Assembly: GCF_001294455.1 (NCBI RefSeq)
Contig: NZ_LIKT01000008.1
Coordinates: 124,001 to 188,000, forward strand
Length of the DNA stretch: 64,000 nucleotides
Reading direction: 5' to 3'
From: Phaeobacter sp. 11ANDIMAR09
GTDB taxonomy: Bacteria > Pseudomonadota > Alphaproteobacteria > Rhodobacterales > Rhodobacteraceae
Positions 8,440 to 17,454 of this stretch are shown here, one piece after another (the first letter of the stretch is position 1; every line of letters begins with the position of its first letter). Both the position numbers and the translations under genes were made by a program. Under the pieces are notes generated by a model. The model saw only the letters and a program-made list of their open reading frames with translations. It did no database searches and was not told the DNA's origin.

Positions 8440-9357
8440 TCACGCCGCCACAGGCGCGCGTTTTGTCAGGCCCAGCTGCGCGCGCACCTCTTGCGGTCCC
8501 ATCAGCTTGGCGCCCATGTTCTCGATGATAGTGCCCGCACGTTCCACCAGCTGATAGTTCTCAGCCAGCACGCCTTTGTCGAGCCAGAGGTTGTCCTCAA
8601 GCCCAACCCGCACATTGCCACCCGCCAGCACAGAAGCCGCCACATAGGCCATCTGATCGCGCCCCAGCGAGAAGGCCGACCAGTTCCAACTCGTCGGTAC
8701 ATTGTTGACCATCGCCATGAAGGTATTCAGATCATTGGGCGCGCCCCATGGCACCCCCATACAGAGCTGCACCAGCGCGGGGCTTTGCAGGATGCCTTCT
8801 TTCTCCAGCTCTTTGGCAAACCAAAGATGCCCGGTATCAAAGGCTTCGATCTCGGGTTTCACGCCCAGATCCGCCATCATCTGCCCCATGGCGCGCAGCA
8901 TGCCGGGCGTGTTGGTCATTACATAGTCGGCTTCGGCAAAGTTCATGGTGCCGCAGTCCAGGGTGCAGATCTCTGGCAGGCATTCGGCGATATGCGCCAT
9001 GCGGGCCGTGGCCCCGATCATATCGGTCCCGGCCTCGTTGACTGGCAACGGGTTCTCAACATCGCCAAAGACCATATCGCCGCCCATGCCTGCGGTGAGG
9101 TTCAGCACAACATCGGTGTCGCTGTCGCGGATCCGGTCGGTGACTTCACGGTAGAGGCCCAGGTCACGGCTCGGCGCGCCGCTTTCGGGATCCCGCACAT
9201 GGCAATGCACCACAGCGGCGCCTGCCTTTGCGGCGGCAATCGCGCTTTCGGCAATTTGCGCGGGCGAACGCGGCACATGTGGGCTGCGATCCTGCGTCCC
9301 CCCGGACCCGGTCACGGCGCAGGTGATAAAGACGTTTTTATTCATATTCAGAGGCAT
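8440..9357 (-). CDS. cdhC: BKACE (DUF849) beta-keto acid cleavage enzyme, dehydrocarnitine-cleaving
   Basis: 305 residues. The DUF849/BKACE family marker is the metal-binding His51-Cys-His53 followed by VRDPESG, in a TIM-barrel protein. In characterised carnitine pathways this enzyme condenses 3-dehydrocarnitine with acetyl-CoA and gives betainyl-CoA plus acetoacetate. Specificity is inferred from the adjacent carnitine dehydrogenase-thioesterase fusion and the CdhR-like regulator. The ATG at 9357 has GAGGA eight bases upstream; the ATG at 9345 has no such site, and longer readings run into the divergent promoter. Confidence 0.88.
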   Translation of the reverse strand: MPLNMNKNVFITCAVTGSGGTQDRSPHVPRSPAQIAESAIAAAKAGAAVVHCHVRDPESGAPSRDLGLYREVTDRIRDSDTDVVLNLTAGMGGDMVFGDVENPLPVNEAGTDMIGATARMAHIAECLPEICTLDCGTMNFAEADYVMTNTPGMLRAMGQMMADLGVKPEIEAFDTGHLWFAKELEKEGILQSPALVQLCMGVPWGAPNDLNTFMAMVNNVPTSWNWSAFSLGRDQMAYVAASVLAGGNVRVGLEDNLWLDKGVLAENYQLVERAGTIIENMGAKLMGPQEVRAQLGLTKRAPVAA

Positions 9358-9490
9358 TTTGGTTTTCCTCGCGATGTACAGGGTTTTGCCTAGAGTTATC
9401 CCCAGGCTCCTCCCCAGATTCCGATTTGCTTCATACCCGACTCTGCCCCAGCATTTGGCCAGACAGTTTACACTAGGCGAATCGAAGTTG

Positions 9491-10531
9491 ATGAAATCCG
9501 CAAAAAACATCCTGCAACCCGAACATCGCCCGCTGAAAACAGCGGTGCTGGTGCTTGATGAATGCAACACGCTCTCTTTTGCGGCCGCCGTTGATCCGAT
9601 GCGCGCCGCCAACCGCCTGGCCGGGCGCTGCGTCTTTGACTGGGACTATGTCAGTGCCACGGAGGAGCCCCCGATGCTCACCAGCGGCCTGACCGTGCCC
9701 GGCTTTCCGCTGGCCCGGCTCGAGGAGTGCGAACTGCTGATTGTGGTGGCCGGTTTCCAGCTGGCGCGCCAGGCCACCCCCAGCCTGCTGGCCGGTCTGC
9801 GACGTCTCGCGGCCAAGGGCACCACCATTGCCGGAATCGATGGCGGCCCCTGGTTGATGGCCGAAGCCGGTCTCTTGGATCAGCACCCGGCCACCACCCA
9901 TTGGGAAGATCTGGAGAACTTCTCCAGCCGCTTCCCCGAGGTGGACTGCCGCAATGACCGCTTCACCGTCTCCGATCAACGCCTGACTTCGGGCGGGGCA
10001 ACACCGGCGATTGAAATGATGCTGCACATCATCAGCTGCCGCCATGGCGCCAGCTTTGCCGCCCGAGTGGCAGGCTTGTTCCTCTATGATGGCCCTGCAG
10101 CCCCGACCCGGCCTCAAAGCCGTCTTGGCGGGCACAAACACAATGCGCTGACGGCCAAGGCCAATGCCCTGATGGAGGCCTCGCTGGACGAGCCCCTGAC
10201 CCTGACCGCCATTGCAGATCGATTGGGCACCAGCCCGCGCAGCCTGCAACAGCAGTTCCGCCTGCGTCTGGGCACAACGCCACAGGACCACTATCTGCAC
10301 CTGCGCCTCGCCGAGGCTCGCCGCCTGGTCTCGGATACCGACCTGTCACTGATGGAGGTGGCGCTGGCCACCGGCTTCACCTCGCCTTCCAGCTTTGCCC
10401 GTGCCTTCCGGGTTGCCCATGGCACCTCGGCGCGCGAACTGCGCCAAAGCCGCGCCAGCCTCAGTACCGCCGGCTTTGGGGGCACTGGCTCCAGCGCAGG
10501 CCGGTCACCACAACGCCCCACCACACATTGA
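9491..10531 (+). CDS. cdhR: GlxA/CdhR-type AraC-family regulator of carnitine catabolism
   Basis: 346 residues. An N-terminal DJ-1/PfpI-like (class-I glutamine amidotransferase-like) domain (about 14-190) precedes a C-terminal AraC double helix-turn-helix (about 225-320: LTAIADRLGTSPRSLQQQF and MEVALATGFTSPSSFARAF). This is the arrangement of CdhR and GbdR, which sense carnitine or betaine-type metabolites. It is divergent from the cleavage enzyme with 133 bases between starts, so the shared region is its likely target. The ATG at 9491 is preferred; the earlier open frame encodes a basic, unlikely extension. Confidence 0.87.
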   Translation: MKSAKNILQPEHRPLKTAVLVLDECNTLSFAAAVDPMRAANRLAGRCVFDWDYVSATEEPPMLTSGLTVPGFPLARLEECELLIVVAGFQLARQATPSLLAGLRRLAAKGTTIAGIDGGPWLMAEAGLLDQHPATTHWEDLENFSSRFPEVDCRNDRFTVSDQRLTSGGATPAIEMMLHIISCRHGASFAARVAGLFLYDGPAAPTRPQSRLGGHKHNALTAKANALMEASLDEPLTLTAIADRLGTSPRSLQQQFRLRLGTTPQDHYLHLRLAEARRLVSDTDLSLMEVALATGFTSPSSFARAFRVAHGTSARELRQSRASLSTAGFGGTGSSAGRSPQRPTTH

Positions 10532-10722
10532 CCCAAGGCACTAGGCGGCTCAGCCGCAGGCCTCGGGTCAAGGGCCGCCCCAGCGGCCCTGCGCAGCAGG
10601 GTTCACCCTTGAGGCGGGGCTTGCGGCTTTACACTCAACCTGGCCACTGCGGGGCAGACCTGCCCCTCAGGGCTTCTCAGCAATAGAAAACCGCCGCGCG
10701 TCAGCGCGGCGCTGGGCCCAAC

Positions 10723-10755
10723 AAAAGGCACCGCATTTTAATGCGGCGTTCTTTT
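10723..10755 (+). terminator. Probable terminator after cdhR
   Basis: CCGCAT, loop ttta, ATGCGG form a 6-bp stem flanked by AAAAG and CTTTT that extend the pairing imperfectly. It sits between the convergent cdhR and aldo/keto reductase genes. The stretch from 10532 to 10722 holds further GC-rich inverted repeats but no gene that I can see. Confidence 0.55.
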
Positions 10756-10775
10756 GGCGGGAGCTCCCCCTGTCC

Positions 10776-11819
10776 TTAGTAGGGCATGGGATGGGCGCGA
10801 TGGGCCTGGTTGATCTCCTCCATCACCTCCGGGCTCAGCTCCAGCTCTACCGATTTCAGGATATGTTCCAACTGCACCTGTCGGGTTGCACCAAAAATTG
10901 CAGACGCCATAAAGGGCCGTGTCCGACACCAGGCCAGCGCCATATGCACAGGATCCAGCCCGTGGCGCGCAGCGATCTCCAGATAGGCCGCCACCGCACC
11001 ATAGACTCGGGGGCTGTGGCGCCCGCCCAGCTCTGGAACCAGCGCTTTACGCGATCCCTCAGGCACAACGCCATCCTGGTATTTCCCCGTCAACAGCCCC
11101 GTGCCCAGCGGCGAAAAGGCCAAAAGCCCCACTTCCTCGTTCACACTCAGCTCACCCAAGTCGGTGTCATACATCCGGCACAAGAGCGAGTATTCATTCT
11201 GGATCGAAGCCACCCTCGGCCCCTGCCCCTCTTCGGCCAAGCGCAGCCACTGCGCCGTGCCCCAGGCGCTTTCATTGCTCACCCCAAAGGCGCGGATATT
11301 GCCTTTGTCGACCTGTTGTTGCAGCGCCTGCAAACAGTCGCGCATATTGTCCAGCGTCTCTTCTCGGTTCTGGGTCGAGGGGTCATAGTCCCAATTCTTG
11401 CGGAACATATAGCTGCCGCGATTGGGCCAGTGGAACTGGTAGAGGTCGATGTAATCGGTCTGCAACCGCTTAAGCGAGCCCTCAATGGTGGCGGCAATGG
11501 TCTTTGAGGAAATCGGCGCTCCATCGCGAACCACGGCCAGCCCCTCGCCCGAGTGTTTGGTGGCCAAAATGTAATCGCCCCGCCGCCCGGTTTGGGCATT
11601 CCACGTGCCGATAATCTCTTCGCTGCGCCCAACGGTTTCCTTGGCGATCGGATTGACCGGATACATCTCGGCGGTGTCGATGAAATTCACCCCTGCCGCC
11701 AGAGCCGTATCGATCTGAACATGGGCCTCAGCCTCAGGGGTCTGGGTACCATAGGTCATCGTGCCAAGGCAGAGCTCCGACACCTGCATGCCGGTACGTC
11801 CCAAGGGGTTCATTTTCAT
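10776..11819 (-). CDS. Aldo/keto reductase (Tas-like)
   Basis: 347 residues. The aldo/keto reductase tetrad is present: Asp48, Tyr53, Lys88 and His130, with the GVNFIDTAEMY and DLYQFHWP blocks. The MYPVNP insert after the tyrosine and the overall length resemble the Tas/YghZ-type NADPH-dependent reductases. The physiological substrate is unknown. The start at 11819 follows AAGGA by eight bases. It is transcribed alone, divergent from the rhodanese gene. Confidence 0.87.
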   Translation of the reverse strand: MKMNPLGRTGMQVSELCLGTMTYGTQTPEAEAHVQIDTALAAGVNFIDTAEMYPVNPIAKETVGRSEEIIGTWNAQTGRRGDYILATKHSGEGLAVVRDGAPISSKTIAATIEGSLKRLQTDYIDLYQFHWPNRGSYMFRKNWDYDPSTQNREETLDNMRDCLQALQQQVDKGNIRAFGVSNESAWGTAQWLRLAEEGQGPRVASIQNEYSLLCRMYDTDLGELSVNEEVGLLAFSPLGTGLLTGKYQDGVVPEGSRKALVPELGGRHSPRVYGAVAAYLEIAARHGLDPVHMALAWCRTRPFMASAIFGATRQVQLEHILKSVELELSPEVMEEINQAHRAHPMPY

Positions 11820-12007
11820 TGCGCATTCCTTTCCTGCAGCCGCCCTCTGGCCTGCTCGTCTGACGCGACCTTAACGCGGCCCGGCGCATGTGCAAGGCCA
11901 GGCTCTGCCATTGCTTCCTGAGCCACGCCGAGACCTTGTGCTTGCCAGTAAAATCAGAGAGCCTAGCGCGATTCCGCTTCAGCAAGCGCGCACAAAGGAC
12001 AAGCAGC

Positions 12008-12409
12008 ATGGCACAGAACATCACCAAGGGCGTCAAGGCTCTGCTGGCAGAGGCCAATGAGCTGGTCACCACCCTGTCCATCGACGAGGCCAAGGAGAAA
12101 GCCCAGGATCCTGACTATGTATTTGTCGATCTGCGTGACATTCGCGAACTGCAGCGCACAGGGCTGATCCCCGGCGCCTTTTCCTGTCCCCGTGGCATGC
12201 TTGAATTCTGGATTGACCCCGACAGCCCCTATCACAAGCCGGTGTTCAATCAGGACAAGACCTATGTCTTCTACTGCGCCAGCGCCTGGCGTTCCGCCCT
12301 GAGTGCAAAAATCGCCATGGAAATGGGGCTGACACCGGTGATGCATCTCGAGGGCGGCTTTACCGCCTGGGAAAAAGCAGGCGGCGCCATCGTGCCACGC
12401 ACCAGCTGA
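12008..12409 (+). CDS. Rhodanese-like domain protein
   Basis: 133 residues, single rhodanese domain. DLRD (41-44) is the family's first motif, and the active-site loop is Cys90-Ala-Ser-Ala-Trp-Arg-Ser, so it can carry a persulfide. Cytosolic; no signal peptide. The sulfur acceptor is unknown. It lies alone between the divergent aldo/keto reductase and a YceI-family gene 268 bases downstream. Confidence 0.88.
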   Translation: MAQNITKGVKALLAEANELVTTLSIDEAKEKAQDPDYVFVDLRDIRELQRTGLIPGAFSCPRGMLEFWIDPDSPYHKPVFNQDKTYVFYCASAWRSALSAKIAMEMGLTPVMHLEGGFTAWEKAGGAIVPRTS

Positions 12410-12450
12410 ATATTTGACCAGGGGCGGCTCTTAATTTTTTGGCCGGAAAA

Positions 12451-12460
12451 TCACATGTGA
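12451..12460. repeat. 10-bp palindrome TCACATGTGA upstream of the YceI gene
   Basis: A perfect 10-bp palindrome lies in the 268-base gap between the rhodanese and YceI genes, about 220 bases before the YceI start. It could be a regulator site, but no promoter elements next to it are convincing. Nothing else was recognised in the gap. Confidence 0.35.
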
Positions 12461-12677
12461 AAATTGAGCCCCCAAAGCGAGCGCGGTATTCAAATCCCCC
12501 GACGCTTCACCTGTTCTTGTGCCATGGCCAACCCAGATCAATAGGCTTCGCTCCCCTATGGAAAGAGGCGCGAAAACCGAATAGTGATCAGTACCCTCCT
12601 AGTGCGGACGGCAGTATCAGCCTAAGCTTCTGCAGGGCCGTGCGATCTGCGCAGCCAGATACAGCAGGGGCACGACC

Positions 12678-13283
12678 ATGCTTTCACGACGCCAAACTCT
12701 TTTGGGCTTGATCAGCCTTGTCGGGAGCCCCGGACTGGCCACGGCAGTGGGCGCGAGCGAAAGCCCGGGCTACGTATTGGATCTCGCATCCACCGAGGTG
12801 AGATTCGGGTTTCAGCTCAATGGTTTTTGGCAAAACGGCACGATGCCAATTCTCAGCTCGCACATCGCACTGAACCCAAAACGGCTCGCCGCCACCCGCG
12901 TTTCTGTTTCTCTGGATGCCAGCGCCGCCAAAACCGGGTTGATCTTTGCCACCCAGGCTATGACCAGCCCAGAGGTTCTCAATGTTGAAAAGTTTCCCAC
13001 CATCAGTTTTGCAACCCGGCGCATCCTCCTGAGCCCCGAAGGGCGCCTGTCCAATGGCGCCGAGGTGATCGGCGATCTCACCCTGCGTGGCGTCACCCGC
13101 CCCCTCTCGCTAAGCGTTGACCTCTTTCGCCGTCCAGGCAGCGCCGTTGAGGATCTCAGCCGTCTGGACTTTTCTCTGCGCGGCAGTCTCAGCCGTGCCG
13201 CTTTTGGTGCGTCGGGCTATCCCAAGCTGGTCAGTGACACTGTGCGCCTGGACATTCGCGCCAGCCTCCAACAGGTGATATAA
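12678..13283 (+). CDS. YceI-family periplasmic protein
   Basis: 201 residues. The N-terminus MLSRRQTLLGLISL has a twin-arginine-like export signal, cleaved probably near residues 24-26. The mature part follows the YceI beta-barrel pattern (YVLDLASTEVRFGFQLNG, then GDLTLRGVTRPLSL), a lipocalin-like fold that binds isoprenoid or lipid ligands. The ligand here is unknown. The MFS transporter starts about 80 bases downstream on the same strand. Confidence 0.82.
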   Translation: MLSRRQTLLGLISLVGSPGLATAVGASESPGYVLDLASTEVRFGFQLNGFWQNGTMPILSSHIALNPKRLAATRVSVSLDASAAKTGLIFATQAMTSPEVLNVEKFPTISFATRRILLSPEGRLSNGAEVIGDLTLRGVTRPLSLSVDLFRRPGSAVEDLSRLDFSLRGSLSRAAFGASGYPKLVSDTVRLDIRASLQQVI

Positions 13284-13364
13284 ATCCCCAACAACGGGCC
13301 GGATGCGACATTTGCGTCGAAAAACCTCTTGCTCCCCCCGGGCTGAGCGCATTGAGTGCCAATC

Positions 13365-14594
13365 ATGCGTATGATCATTTCCTTTGCCGCCCTGTTCCTC
13401 TCTGTTGTGTTGTTGCAATTTGCAACCGGAGGAGTTGGTCCGTTGGATGCGCTCTCGGGCTTTGCCCTGGGGTTTGACAAGGAACAGATCGGCCTCTTGG
13501 GCTCAGCGCATTTTCTGGGTTTTTTTATTGGCTGCTGGTGGGCACCGCGCCTGTTGGGCACCATTGGCCATTCGCGCACCTTTGCTGTCTGCACTGCTCT
13601 CGGGGCCATGGGGCTACTGGGCCATACGTTGACAGAGGATCCCTATGCCTGGGCCGCGATGCGGATTGCCTCGGGGGTCTGCGTGGCGGGAGCCTATACG
13701 GTGATCGAAGCCTGGCTCAATGCCAAGGTCACCAATGAGACGCGCGGCCGCGCCATGGGCACCTATCGGCTGGTCGACATGGGCGGATCTTTGGGCGCAC
13801 AGCTGTTTATCGCGGTGCTGCCACCGGCCTATTATGTTTCTTATAACATGTTGGCGCTGCTGTGCTGTGCCGCATTGCTGCCGCTCACCCTGACGCGCGC
13901 CAGCCAACCCGAGACCCCTAAAGCGCCGCGCCTGCGCCCCAAGCTGGCCTGGCATTGCTCACCGCTGGCGGTTGTAGGCGTCACCGTTGCAGCCCTCAGC
14001 TCCGCCTCTTTTCGCATGGTCGGGCCGATCTATGGCCAGGAGGTCGGGTTGGCGGTGGACCAGATTGCTTTCTTCCTCGCCTCCTTTGTCTTGGGAGGCG
14101 CGCTGGCGCAATATCCAATGGGCTGGCTGGCGGATAAATACGACCGGCGCTGGGTGTTGATCTGGCTATCGGTAGCAGCGGTTGCAAGCTGTGGAATCAC
14201 CATGGCAGCCAGTCAGACTGGCACTCTGGGGGTGATGCTGGCGGCAGGTTTCTTTGGCCTGACCACCTTTCCGATCTTCTCGCTGTCCTCAGCCCATGCC
14301 AATGATTTTGCCAGCTCCGAACAGCGGGTCGAACTCTCGGCGGCCTTAATGTTCTTTTTTGCCCTGGGCGCCATCGCGGCCCCCTATGTGGCCTCCAGCT
14401 TGATCAGCAGCTATGGGCCACCGGCGCTCTTTGCCTTTGTTGCCCTGGGGCATATCCTGCTGATCATCTTTGGCCTGACCCGGATGCAGGCGCGCCCCGC
14501 ACCGGATGTCGAAGACCGCACCCGCTATGTCTATGCGCCCCGCACCTCTTTCACCATTGGTCGTCTGCTGAAACGCTCACGCGAGCGCAAATAA
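13365..14594 (+). CDS. Major facilitator superfamily transporter
   Basis: 409 residues with about twelve membrane segments. The MFS loop motif appears after helix 8 (GWLADKYDRRWVL) and a degenerate first-half version appears near GCWWAPRLLGTIGHSR. It resembles the YcaD-like group, whose substrates are unknown. Starts at 13356 (GTG), 13365 and 13371 are all possible; the ATG at 13365 is a compromise choice. The stop codon abuts a hairpin that serves as terminator for the opposing flotillin gene. Confidence 0.83.
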   Translation: MRMIISFAALFLSVVLLQFATGGVGPLDALSGFALGFDKEQIGLLGSAHFLGFFIGCWWAPRLLGTIGHSRTFAVCTALGAMGLLGHTLTEDPYAWAAMRIASGVCVAGAYTVIEAWLNAKVTNETRGRAMGTYRLVDMGGSLGAQLFIAVLPPAYYVSYNMLALLCCAALLPLTLTRASQPETPKAPRLRPKLAWHCSPLAVVGVTVAALSSASFRMVGPIYGQEVGLAVDQIAFFLASFVLGGALAQYPMGWLADKYDRRWVLIWLSVAAVASCGITMAASQTGTLGVMLAAGFFGLTTFPIFSLSSAHANDFASSEQRVELSAALMFFFALGAIAAPYVASSLISSYGPPALFAFVALGHILLIIFGLTRMQARPAPDVEDRTRYVYAPRTSFTIGRLLKRSRERK

Positions 14595-14615
14595 AAAAGG
14601 CCGGAAACTCCGGCC
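14591..14615 (-). terminator. Intrinsic terminator of the yqiJK-like operon
   Basis: On the minus strand GGCCGGA, loop gtt, TCCGGCC is followed by six T residues, 29 bases past the flotillin stop codon. It overlaps the stop codon of the convergent MFS gene. Confidence 0.85.
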
Positions 14616-14643
14616 CCTTGGTTTGACATGGGAGAGTTGCAGA

Positions 14644-16350
14644 TCAGGCCGACGCGCCTGGCTCAACCTCGGTTGCCTCACTATCCACAATCGGCGGCAC
14701 CTGATTTGCAGGCGTTGCCGCCTCCGCGCCCAGCGCAGCGCTGGCGATACCACTGACGCCATCTTCCATAGACAGGCCCAGTTCTTCGCCCAGCTTTTTC
14801 AGTGCGGGCATCTGAACCGCCATGCCCATGATCGAATCCAGCGCCTGGTTCACAACCGGCTTTTCACCAGACCCGGCCTGCGCGGTCTGACCTGCGCCAC
14901 CAGAGCCGCCAGCTGCGCCGATGCCGCTGACCTGATGGATCTTGATCGAGTCAATTTTCTCAGCCGGTTTGACCATTTCAGCGACAATCGAAGGCATGGC
15001 TTCCAGACGGGCCAGATCAATCTTCATGCCAATCAGCTCCGCCGAGAGGGCATTTTCTGCATCGACAATGGCGCGTTTGCCTTCGGCTTCAGCCAGCATG
15101 TCGTTCTTTTTCGCCTCAGCGCGAATGTTGAGCGCGTCGGCTTCGGCCTGAGCTTCTTCACGGCGGGCTTCGGCGCGGTCTGCGGCTGCATCCTTTTCGG
15201 CTTGCGCGGCCAGACGAATACCAGTGGCCTGGCGCTCAGCCTCACGGGTGGCCTGGATCAGCACGATCTGCTTTTCACGCTCGGCTTCGGCCACCTGACG
15301 GGCGGTTGCAACCGCTTCAGTCGCCTTGGTGGCCTCGGCACGGGCCAGATCAGCTGAGGCACGGGCGCGGCTTTCCTCTTCGGACTTTTGCTGGATGATG
15401 ATCTGACGTTCCTGTTCGGCCACCTCCAGCTCACGCTCCTTCTGGATCTCAGCGTCGCGGATCTTGCGCTCGCGTTCAATCTCGGCCGAGCGGATCGCCT
15501 CTTCCCGGGCAATCCGGGCGCGTTCAGTTTCTCGCACCGAATCCTCGGTCCGGGCTGCGATCTCAGCTTCCTGCGCCACCCGCAGGGTTTCAACCCGCTC
15601 CTTTTGCTCAATACGGGCCTGTTCTTCGTCCTGTTCAATCAACAGCTTCTGACGCTGAGCTTCCATCGCCGCACGGCGCACCGAAACATCTGCATCCGCG
15701 TCAATTTGGGCCCGCTCCATCTTTGATGTCGCAATCACCTCGGCCAGTTTGCGCATCCCAACAGCGTTAAAGGCGTTGTTCTCATCCAAAGCCTCGAACG
15801 GCGTCTGGTCCAGGGCGGTCAAGGATACAGATTCCAGCGAGAGACCGTTTTTGGTCAGGTCTTCGGAAACCGCGTTTTGCACTTCCTGCACAAAGTCGGC
15901 GCGATTTTCATGCAGCCCATCCATAGTCATTTGCGCCGCCACAGCACGCAGACCGTCGATCAGCTTACCCTCGATCATTTCGCGCAGCTGTTCTACGTCA
16001 AAGGTGCGGTCGCCCAGCGTCTGGGCTGCCCGGGCGATCCCTTCTGCTGTCGCCATGACCGAGACATAGAATTCTACGCCAACGTCAACCCGCATCCGGT
16101 CCTGGGTGATTAGAGCTGCCTCGCCGTCGCGCTTCACTTCCAACCGCAGGGTTTTCATGTTGACAGGGCTGACCTCATGCATGAGCGGCACCACAAGAAC
16201 GCCACCATCCATAATGACCTTCTTACCGCCTGAACCCGTTCTAATCAGACTAACCTCGCGGGTTGAGCGCCGATACAAGCGCCCAAGCACCAGGCCAACA
16301 ACAAGCAAGAGTGCCAGCACAGCAGGCACAGTAATAATCAGAAAATCCAT
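14644..16350 (-). CDS. yqiK: Flotillin-family membrane protein (YqiK-like)
   Basis: 568 residues. One N-terminal membrane segment (about 3-24) precedes an SPFH/band-7 domain (about 30-210) and a long Ala/Glu/Arg-rich coiled coil (about 225-420), ending in a Gly-rich hydrophobic tail. This is the bacterial flotillin architecture, associated with ordered membrane domains. The ATG at 16350 follows GGAGG by seven bases; an ATG 20 codons upstream lacks this. It is preceded on the same strand by an OB-fold membrane protein of YqiJ type, the known partner arrangement in enterobacteria. Confidence 0.9.
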   Translation of the reverse strand: MDFLIITVPAVLALLLVVGLVLGRLYRRSTREVSLIRTGSGGKKVIMDGGVLVVPLMHEVSPVNMKTLRLEVKRDGEAALITQDRMRVDVGVEFYVSVMATAEGIARAAQTLGDRTFDVEQLREMIEGKLIDGLRAVAAQMTMDGLHENRADFVQEVQNAVSEDLTKNGLSLESVSLTALDQTPFEALDENNAFNAVGMRKLAEVIATSKMERAQIDADADVSVRRAAMEAQRQKLLIEQDEEQARIEQKERVETLRVAQEAEIAARTEDSVRETERARIAREEAIRSAEIERERKIRDAEIQKERELEVAEQERQIIIQQKSEEESRARASADLARAEATKATEAVATARQVAEAEREKQIVLIQATREAERQATGIRLAAQAEKDAAADRAEARREEAQAEADALNIRAEAKKNDMLAEAEGKRAIVDAENALSAELIGMKIDLARLEAMPSIVAEMVKPAEKIDSIKIHQVSGIGAAGGSGGAGQTAQAGSGEKPVVNQALDSIMGMAVQMPALKKLGEELGLSMEDGVSGIASAALGAEAATPANQVPPIVDSEATEVEPGASA

Positions 16351-16455
16351 TTGAATTCCTCCATCGTTCAATAAAATCTCGGCTGTTTGTTCGGCTGTCT
16401 TCTTGGCCATTTCAAACCTGCCTGTGTATCCACGGCCCTAAGGCGGCACGGAGCT

Positions 16456-17214
16456 TCATTCCGAAAGTGGGATCAGCACATAGGCATCTTGCCGCCTGTC
16501 GCGGATCACCAAGACCTCGGTGCCCTGGGTGATTTCCTCACCTTTGGCAAAGGGTTCGGCGCGTAGGTAGTGGGCATTGCCGTAGCGATCCATCACCCGC
16601 ACCTCGGCAGGACGTCCCTTGGCAGCGGTGCCCTGGGTGACGACGCCGCGTCGGCGACCCAGGCTACGCTCAGACAGGGCTTCGGTTTCCACCTGTGGCA
16701 GCAGACGCGCAAAAACGGCGCCAAAGCTGCGGGCAAACCAGATGCCAAAGGCACCAGCCGGAGCCCCAATCAGCCAAGGGGACAGGGCAGACCCGATAAG
16801 CGACGTCAGCGCCAATTGCAGTCCGATACCGCTCAAGCCAAAACCCAGCAGTAAGGTCGCCAACCAGATCAGCATCGGCATTTTGCCCAGGCCCAGCCAG
16901 TTGCTCACCCCGCCCGGGGCCTCAACCGTTGCAGTGCCCTCGGCCAGATCCATGCCATCGATATCTGCGAGATCCAGATCTCCCAATTCACCAAGGTCGC
17001 CAAAGGCATCGGCATCCAGCGACAGGTCGCCGCCGACATCGCCCAGTTCCGGCGCGTCCGGACCATCTCCGCCCAGATCCGCATCCGGCTCCCCGCTGCC
17101 CAAAAAGCTAGCCCCAATCAGCAGAGCCGCCAGTTCCAGCCCCGCCAGGCCAAACAACAGCGCCAGCGCAAAGGTAAAAGGCAGAAAATCTGGGTCAAAC
17201 AGGTAGTCAAACAT
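16456..17214 (-). CDS. yqiJ: YqiJ-like inner-membrane OB-fold protein
   Basis: 252 residues. The N-terminal membrane helix (about 10-38) is followed by an acidic Asp/Gly/Leu-rich segment (about 42-95), then two further membrane helices (about 110-165), and a C-terminal soluble domain (about 180-252) of the NfeD/OB-fold type. NfeD-like proteins partner with flotillins, and the flotillin gene follows 105 bases downstream on the same strand. The low-complexity acidic linker is a striking feature and may be extracytoplasmic. Confidence 0.8.
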   Translation of the reverse strand: MFDYLFDPDFLPFTFALALLFGLAGLELAALLIGASFLGSGEPDADLGGDGPDAPELGDVGGDLSLDADAFGDLGELGDLDLADIDGMDLAEGTATVEAPGGVSNWLGLGKMPMLIWLATLLLGFGLSGIGLQLALTSLIGSALSPWLIGAPAGAFGIWFARSFGAVFARLLPQVETEALSERSLGRRRGVVTQGTAAKGRPAEVRVMDRYGNAHYLRAEPFAKGEEITQGTEVLVIRDRRQDAYVLIPLSE

Positions 17215-17242
17215 CTATGGGCAATATCCTTGGCTTGAAAAT

Positions 17243-17262
17243 GGTATGCAACGGTATGCAAT
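17243..17262. repeat. Tandem 10-bp direct repeat upstream of yqiJ
   Basis: GGTATGCAAC is followed directly by GGTATGCAAT, 29 bases upstream of the yqiJ start and inside the 240-base region shared with the divergent metG gene. It could be an operator, but nothing else supports that. Confidence 0.4.
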
Positions 17263-17454
17263 ACATCTGGTAACGCGTCAGTGACATTTCAAGGTTTTGG
17301 CAGAACAATTCCCGTTATAGGTGCGCCAGAGCGGGCCGCAACGCAAGGCAAAGCTGGCTTGGCCTCCAAAAAACTGCGGAAAGGCTCAGCCGGGGTTTTC
17401 GTGCCGCCCTGCATGGGGTAGACGAGCCTCTGACTTTATTCATGGGTGGATGGC

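Noticed and set aside
9323-9490. N-terminal extension of the CdhR-like regulator
   Set aside because: The added 56 residues lie over the divergent promoter and the start of the BKACE gene and do not resemble the regulator family; ATG 9491 fits better.
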